Shown piece by piece: positions 59,629 through 64,000 of a DNA stretch of 64,000 bases. Source of the stretch: an uncultured Oscillospiraceae bacterium (GTDB lineage: Bacteria; Bacillota; Clostridia; Oscillospirales; Oscillospiraceae); contig CATLFX010000003.1 of NCBI GenBank assembly GCA_949935795.1, positions 1-64,000 of the forward strand. Reading direction: 5' to 3'. The notes beneath the pieces were generated by a model that worked only from the letters and a program-made list of their open reading frames with translations, made no database searches and was not told the origin of the DNA. Positions within the stretch are counted from its first letter, which is position 1; each line of letters opens with the position of its first letter. The position numbers and the translations under genes are program-made.

Positions 59629-59840
59629 GGGCGTGTTACTTTCTCTCTCGCGAGAGAAAGTAACCAAAGAGCGCGCTTAGGGGGCATCCCGCCCCAGTGA
59701 ACACGGCCCATGAGGGCGGGCCGCGTCCACAGGCGGGCTTCCCCCTAAGAACCCCCTGTACGGGGACGCCCTATACGGCACGGGTGTGGACCTTTCCGGC
59801 GCATGGAGCCGGGACTGATTCCCCCTATTTGCGCTGCCGC
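59629..59840 (+). repeat. Structured interspersed repeat, copy D (family 1)
   Basis: It begins right after the yitT stop. Helix 1: GTTACTTTCTCTC with its complement (59635-59664). Helix 2: CTTAGGGGGCATCCCGCC with GGCGGGCTTCCCCCTAAG. Helix 3: CCCCCTGTACGGGG. End: CTTTCCGGCGCATGGAGCCGGG ... CCTATTTGCGCTGCCGC. Confidence 0.88.
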
Positions 59841-59935
59841 TTGTGTTCAGGTACCGGCTATGAGTCAGGTCCACCACTTGCGCCTCCTGGGGTGGACCGT
59901 TCGCGCCGGGTTCGCCGCGTGCTTTTCCAGCGCAG

Positions 59936-59951
59936 TGTTTCACGTGAAACA
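59936..59951. other. parS site 2 (perfect)
   Basis: TGTTTCACGTGAAACA, all 16 bases of the consensus, 233 bp before noc. Confidence 0.97.
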
Positions 59952-59989
59952 GTTTGGCTTTGATTCAAGTTCCCTGTGTGGCTGTCCTG

Positions 59990-60120
59990 CGCTTCTTGTC
60001 ACGCTCGGATTGGCCGCGCCGCCGGGCCGCTTTCCCTCCGACTCGGGCCGACCTGCGGCCCTCCGCTTGCCCTCGCTCCAGTCCAAGTTCCCCTGCGCGG
60101 CTATCCTCGCGCTTCCCTTC
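59990..60120 (-). repeat. Family 3 repeat, reversed copy
   Basis: Read on the minus strand it starts GAAGCGCGAGGATAG and ends CCAATCCGAGCGTGACAAGA, identical to the ends of 26333-26406 but with a longer core. Confidence 0.75.
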
Positions 60121-60183
60121 GATGGAATTCGCCCCCCCGCTGTGATATGCTCTTGGTATATTTACAAACGGGAGGCGGAAGAA

Positions 60184-60975
60184 ATGTCCCTCTTTCCAAA
60201 AACGGCCAAGCGGCAGGTCCTGGACCTGGCCCTTGACGACATCCAACCCAACCCCCATCAGCCCCGGCGGACCTTTGTCCCGGAAGAACTGGCGGAGCTG
60301 GCCCTGTCCATCTCTCAAGTGGGGGTGCTCCAGCCCCTGTCCGTCCGGCGGGTTGAAACCGGCTGGGAACTGATCGCCGGGGAGCGGCGGCTGCGGGCGG
60401 CTAAAATGGCGGGGCTGACGAGGGTGCCCTGCCTGCCCGTCGAGGCGGACGACGACGAGTCCGCCCTGCTGGCCCTGGTGGAAAATCTCCAGCGAAAGGA
60501 TCTGGACGTGTGGGAGGAGGCCGCTGCCCTGCGCCAGCTCATTGACCGCCACCACCTTTCCCAGGAGGAGGCTGCCCGCCGGGTGGGCAAGAGCCAGTCC
60601 GCCGTGGCCAACAAACTCCGGCTGCTCAAGCTGCCCCAGGATGTGATCGACGGCCTGCGGACAAGCCGTCTCTCCGAGCGCCACGCCCGGGCGCTGCTGC
60701 GGCTGGATTCCCCCGGCCTCCAGCGGACCGCCCTTGACCACATGGTAAAGCACCAGCTCAATGTGGCCCAGACCGAGGCCTACATCGAGCGGCTGATCCA
60801 GCAGCGGCCCGCCCCCAGAAAAGCGGAGCCGGTATACCGCATCCGGGATGTGCGGCTGTTTCTCAACACCGTCAAGCGCAGCCTGGCCGTGATGCAGTCC
60901 GCCGGGGTGGACGCCCGGTGCGGACGGGAGGAGACGGACAGCGAGATCACTCTGACCATCCATATTCCCAAATAG
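60184..60975 (+). CDS. noc: ParB-family protein, Noc position
   Basis: 263 residues with the ParB/Noc order: CTP-binding region (IQPNPHQPRRTF, GVLQPLSVRRVETGWELIAGERRLRAAKMAG), then the HTH region (LSQEEAARRVGKSQSAVANKLRLLKLP, LSERHARALLRL). Gene order with soj and parB matches gidB-noc-soj-spo0J of Firmicutes. Noc blocks septation over the chromosome. No Noc-specific site was found here, so it may be a second ParB. ATG 60184 has GGAGG upstream; the longer frame covers a repeat. Confidence 0.88.
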   Translation: MSLFPKTAKRQVLDLALDDIQPNPHQPRRTFVPEELAELALSISQVGVLQPLSVRRVETGWELIAGERRLRAAKMAGLTRVPCLPVEADDDESALLALVENLQRKDLDVWEEAAALRQLIDRHHLSQEEAARRVGKSQSAVANKLRLLKLPQDVIDGLRTSRLSERHARALLRLDSPGLQRTALDHMVKHQLNVAQTEAYIERLIQQRPAPRKAEPVYRIRDVRLFLNTVKRSLAVMQSAGVDARCGREETDSEITLTIHIPK

Positions 60976-60995
60976 GGGACAACGACCCCCTTTCC

Positions 60996-61025
60996 AAAAG
61001 GCGGACCCCAGGGTCTGCCTTTTTT
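60996..61025 (+). terminator. Terminator after noc
   Basis: AAGGCGGACCC pairs with GGGTCTGCCTT, followed by T run. Confidence 0.88.
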
Positions 61026-61060
61026 GTTGCTTTCATGGGGACGTTATTTTTTCAAAACAG

Positions 61061-61089
61061 TTGAAATTACCCCCCAGACAAGATATAAT
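61061..61089 (+). promoter_or_regulatory. Promoter of soj-parB
   Basis: TTGAAA (61061-61066), 17 bp, TATAAT (61084-61089). Confidence 0.85.
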
Positions 61090-61133
61090 GTTTCTTACAC
61101 GTCAGAAAAGAACCACAAAGAGGGGGAGCCGCT

Positions 61134-61904
61134 ATGGGAAAGACCATCGCCATTGTCAACCAAAAGGGGGGCGTAGGCAAAACCACATCCTGCGTCAACC
61201 TGGCCGCCGCGCTCACCGCCCAGGGAGCCAAGGTACTGGTATGCGATTTTGACCCCCAGGGCAACGCCACCTCCGGCTTTGGCCTGGACAAAAGCCGCTC
61301 TCCCAGCGTGTACGATGTGATTTTAGGAGACGCCCCCATGCCCAAGGCCGTGGTCAGCACCAAATGGGGAGACGTGGTCCCCGCCAACAAAGCCCTGTCC
61401 GGGGCCACGGTGGAGCTCATCGCCCTGGACCGGCGGGAGTACCGGCTGAAGGACGCCATTGAGGAGGTCAAGGGCAGTTACGATTTCATTTTCATCGACT
61501 GCCCCCCGTCTTTGGAACTGCTTACCCTGGACGGGCTGTGCGCCGCCGACACCTTATTAGTTCCCGTCCAGTGCGAATATTACGCGCTGGAGGGTCTGTC
61601 CGACCTGCTGTACACCGTCCGGCTGGCAAAACAGCGTCTGAACCCATCCCTGGAAATGGAGGGGGTTCTGCTCACCATGTACGACGGACGAACCAACCTG
61701 TCCCTCCAGGTGGCGGAGGAGGTCAAGCGCCACTTCCCCGGCAAGGTGTACGCCTCCGTCATTCCCCGGAACGTGCGGCTGTCCGAGGCCCCCAGCCACG
61801 GGGTGCCCGTATCTGTCTATGACCCCCTGTCCCGGGGGGCGGAGGCCTACGAAACCCTGGCCAAGGAGTTTTTGACGAAGAATCCGATTGCGATGAAGAA
61901 ATAA
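61134..61904 (+). CDS. soj: Chromosome-partitioning ATPase Soj/ParA
   Basis: 256 residues. The deviant Walker A KGGVGKTTSCVNLAAAL, FDPQGNATSGFG (Walker A') and FIFIDCPPSLELLTLDGL (Walker B) are intact. It moves ParB-parS complexes and in Bacillus also tunes DnaA. AGAGGGGGAG precedes the ATG. Confidence 0.95.
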   Translation: MGKTIAIVNQKGGVGKTTSCVNLAAALTAQGAKVLVCDFDPQGNATSGFGLDKSRSPSVYDVILGDAPMPKAVVSTKWGDVVPANKALSGATVELIALDRREYRLKDAIEEVKGSYDFIFIDCPPSLELLTLDGLCAADTLLVPVQCEYYALEGLSDLLYTVRLAKQRLNPSLEMEGVLLTMYDGRTNLSLQVAEEVKRHFPGKVYASVIPRNVRLSEAPSHGVPVSVYDPLSRGAEAYETLAKEFLTKNPIAMKK

Positions 61905-61906
61905 AC

Positions 61907-62008
61907 TGGGGCCCCCATCGAAGCCCAGCGCAGCGGGTTCGATGGGGAAAAGGAGCGGACGAGCTTTCACCGCAGGCCAAAGCGAATGAGCGCAGCTTGC
62001 CCCGACGA
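61907..62008 (+). repeat. Family 4 palindromic repeat, intergenic copy
   Basis: Hairpin CCCCATCGAA...TTCGATGGGG, then CGAGCTTTCACCGCAGGCC and AGCTTGCCCCGACGA. It begins just after the soj stop and abuts parS site 3. Homologous to the tadA insertion. Confidence 0.88.
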
Positions 62009-62023
62009 GTTTCACGTGAAACA
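62008..62023. other. parS site 3
   Basis: AGTTTCACGTGAAACA, 15 of 16 matches, between soj and parB. Confidence 0.93.
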
Positions 62024-62075
62024 TTGGAGCAATCTCCGCCGCCCTAACTAGACAAATAGAAAAGGAGTGAACCAG

Positions 62076-62978
62076 ATGGCAAAAGCCAAAGGTCTGGGCA
62101 AGGGCCTGGACGCCCTCATGGGCGACTCCGTCACCATGCAGAGTCAAGAGGCCGGGTCGGTCATGCTGCCCATCTCCCAGGTGGAGCCGGGACTGAACCA
62201 GCCCCGGAAGCGGTTTGACGACGAGGCCCTTGCCGACCTGGCCGCCTCCATCGAGGAGCACGGCATTATACAGCCCCTCACCGTCCGGCGGCTGTCCACC
62301 GGCTACTACCAGATCATTGCCGGGGAACGGCGCTGGCGGGCCGCCAAGCTGGCGGGCCGGAAGGAGGTCCCCGTGGTCATCATCGAGGCGGACGACCGCA
62401 AGGTGATGGAGCTGGGCCTCATTGAAAACCTCCAGCGGGAGGATCTGAACCCGGTGGAGGAGGCGGAGGGCTATCTGGCCCTGCTCACCGATTTCGGCAT
62501 GACCCAGGAGGAGCTGGCCCGCCGGATGGGCAAGTCCCGTCCCGCCATCGCCAACGCCCTGCGGCTCACCGCCCTGCCCCCCTCCGTCCGGGAGCTGCTG
62601 GCGGAGGGAAAAATCTCCGCCGGGCACGGCCGGGCGGTGCTCATGGTGGAGGGGGAACAGGCCCAAGCCGCCTTTGCCCAGAAAATTGTGGACGAGGGTT
62701 GGAGCGTCCGTCAGGCGGAGGCCGCCGCCAAGCGGTTTACCCTGGACGAGCCCAAGATAAAGTCCCCAAAACCCGCCGACGAAAACCGGCTCTACATTGA
62801 GACCGCGCAAAAGGACCTGTCCCTGCGGCTGGGCCGGAAGGTGACCATCTCCAACGGGCGGAAAAAGGGCAAACTTGAGCTGGAATACTACGACGTGGAC
62901 GACTTAAACGACCTGCTGGACCAGCTGGGAAAGCTCACCCCGGCGGAGCGGCCCTCGGAAGGGGGCGGCGAGGGATGA
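62076..62978 (+). CDS. parB: Chromosome-partitioning protein ParB/Spo0J
   Basis: 300 residues: KAKGLGKGLDALMG start, QVEPGLNQPRKRFDDEALADLAASIEEHGIIQPLTVRRL, GERRWRAAKLAG (CTP site), MTQEELARRMGKSRPAIANALRLTALP (HTH), and a C-terminal dimer region (KVTISNGRKKGKLELEYYDVDDLNDLLDQL). It loads at parS and spreads as a CTP clamp. ATG 62076 follows AAAAGGAG; a GTG at 62067 is possible. Its stop overlaps the next start (ATGA). Confidence 0.96.
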   Translation: MAKAKGLGKGLDALMGDSVTMQSQEAGSVMLPISQVEPGLNQPRKRFDDEALADLAASIEEHGIIQPLTVRRLSTGYYQIIAGERRWRAAKLAGRKEVPVVIIEADDRKVMELGLIENLQREDLNPVEEAEGYLALLTDFGMTQEELARRMGKSRPAIANALRLTALPPSVRELLAEGKISAGHGRAVLMVEGEQAQAAFAQKIVDEGWSVRQAEAAAKRFTLDEPKIKSPKPADENRLYIETAQKDLSLRLGRKVTISNGRKKGKLELEYYDVDDLNDLLDQLGKLTPAERPSEGGGEG

Positions 62979-64000
62979 GCGAACAGGAACAGCAGCACTT
63001 TGACACCTCCGGGGCCGACGTTTCACGTGAAACACTGAGCCACAGGGAGCCGGAGAAATCTGAAGCCGCCGAAGAAATAACCCCTGAACAGCAGATGCTC
63101 TATGACATCATAGACCGCTCTATGGCCAAAAGCCAGGAGCGGCAAGCCGGGGAAAACACGGAGGACCCCGCCCCGCCCCGGGAGGAGCCGGAACAGGAAC
63201 AGCAGGACTCCCCTCCCCCGCCCCAGAAGAACAAGCCCTCCTCCTTTTACGTCTATCTGGCGGTGCTGTTCGGCGCGGCGTTCCTCATGCTGCTGCTGGC
63301 CTACTTCGTCCAGCAGCGCAACAACGCCACCGCCATGGACGACCTGCGGATGACCAACAACGCCTCCAGGGAGGAACTGCTGGAGGACATCAAAGCTCTG
63401 GAGGCGGAGCGGGACCGGCTCCAAAAAGAGGTGGAGTATCAAAAGGGCCGGGTCACGCAGAAAAATGAGGAAACCGAACGGCTCCAAAGCAATCTCGAAA
63501 ATTCCAATAGCAGATGGAGCGATCAGCACATTCAAACAATAACCCTGAAGTATTTTTGGTATATCGACCAGTTCATGAAAAACAGGGATTATCCCATGGC
63601 CGCCGCCGCGGTCTTATTCCAGGCGGATTCTTATCGAGAGACGTGGAATACCCAAGTTGACATCAACCCTGTCCAGGTGGAACAATACGAAGCATACCGG
63701 CAGGAACTCATCGACCGGGGATATTTGGAGGAACGTCTTAACATAAGCACCCTGGACCACCTTTCCCCGACAAATCTGTGCTTTACGCAAAAGTGGGACC
63801 CCAGCCAAAATGATGAAACAGCGGCGCTTTGCAATCTCTGGTGTGCTTTAAATGGACATTTTGTATTTGAAGACGATGATGCCGCCGCCCAATATCTGTT
63901 TTATTACCCCCTGGGCCGGCCCGAAACCGGATATCAGGACTATGTGTCCCGTCTGGCCAGCGATTTTACCCTGGAACAGTTTCAAATCATGAAGGATGAA
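62975..64000 (+). CDS. Unknown single-span membrane protein, runs off the window
   Basis: At least 342 codons are open from ATG 62975, with no stop before the window ends. Residues 1-87 are acidic, proline-rich and presumably cytoplasmic. One membrane helix lies at about 90-112 (YVYLAVLFGAAFLMLLLAY). A coiled coil follows (about 120-175), then an extracytoplasmic domain (LKYFWYIDQFMKNRDYPMAAA...) I do not recognise. It overlaps parB by 4 bases and is probably translated with it. A parS site sits within codons 15-20. The spo0J-downstream position might link it to envelope or sporulation, but nothing shows that. Confidence 0.8.
   Translation, partial: MSEQEQQHFDTSGADVSRETLSHREPEKSEAAEEITPEQQMLYDIIDRSMAKSQERQAGENTEDPAPPREEPEQEQQDSPPPPQKNKPSSFYVYLAVLFGAAFLMLLLAYFVQQRNNATAMDDLRMTNNASREELLEDIKALEAERDRLQKEVEYQKGRVTQKNEETERLQSNLENSNSRWSDQHIQTITLKYFWYIDQFMKNRDYPMAAAAVLFQADSYRETWNTQVDINPVQVEQYEAYRQELIDRGYLEERLNISTLDHLSPTNLCFTQKWDPSQNDETAALCNLWCALNGHFVFEDDDAAAQYLFYYPLGRPETGYQDYVSRLASDFTLEQFQIMKDE
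63019..63034. other. parS site 4, within a coding region
   Basis: CGTTTCACGTGAAACA, 15 of 16 matches; it encodes VSRET in the gene that follows parB. Confidence 0.93.

Noticed and set aside
1..64000. CRISPR arrays or cas genes
   Set aside because: No regularly spaced direct repeats with unique spacers and no Cas motifs seen; the interspersed repeats found are dispersed singly.
1..64000. Full-length insertion sequences, integrases or prophage genes
   Set aside because: No transposase, integrase or phage structural protein is recognisable; only non-coding MITE-like elements are present.

Overview
The window comes from a high-GC (about 60-65%) Gram-positive of the class Clostridia, most like the gut family Oscillospiraceae (Flavonifractor, Lawsonibacter, Oscillibacter and relatives). 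I infer this from gene content and regulation, not from a search: single-chain glycyl-tRNA synthetase, two T-box leaders, an L10 leader, LTA-synthase-like sulfatase, MreC, YitT, TRAP transporter, noc-soj-parB with Bacillus-type parS sites, TTG starts with strong Shine-Dalgarno sites, and no outer-membrane genes.

Layout. 1-8.3 kb: tRNA-Glu and tRNA-Met, an LTA-synthase-like enzyme, glyQS behind a T-box, zapA, a U32 peptidase-family protein, a small helical-protein gene, and an XRE domain fused to Maf. 8.3-11.9 kb: mreC and mutS. 11.9-17.6 kb: a binding lipoprotein plus hybrid histidine kinase, and a Gfo/Idh/MocA oxidoreductase. 17.7-24.8 kb: mnmE, SdpI-like, dtd, mutL, an XRE regulator, pta, another XRE regulator. 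24.9-29.3 kb: an MBOAT/AlgJ-like acyl-transfer pair and lepA. 29.3-33.9 kb: sulfatase, GH32 enzyme, rplJ-rplL with L10 leader. 33.9-40.9 kb: a lower-GC island with a four-gene operon (radical SAM-DegT aminotransferase fusion, calcineurin-like phosphoesterase, AIR-synthase/ThiL-like protein, Nudix) ended by a hairpin MITE. 41-48.6 kb: a LacI-controlled sugar-acid operon (two YhcH/YiaL proteins, YiaK-type dehydrogenase, TRAP transporter, ribulose-phosphate epimerase, HAD phosphatase). 49-51.1 kb: an ECF sigma factor translationally coupled to a membrane-anchored serpin. 51.5-55.4 kb: ileS, separated from its probable T-box leader by a MITE and an XRE/small-protein module. 55.5-58.6 kb: a second ECF sigma/anti-sigma-like pair, tadA carrying an in-frame repeat, xpt. 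58.7-64 kb: yitT and the partition locus noc-soj-parB with four parS sites, so the right end is probably near the replication origin.

The window is rich in short interspersed repeats. The most striking is a family of four roughly 200-215 bp structured elements whose paired arms co-vary between copies. A second family is inserted in frame in tadA. Best candidates for undescribed biology are the serpin that looks like an anti-sigma factor, the radical SAM-DegT operon, the structured repeat family, and the XRE/small-protein module that seems to have landed in front of both maf and ileS.
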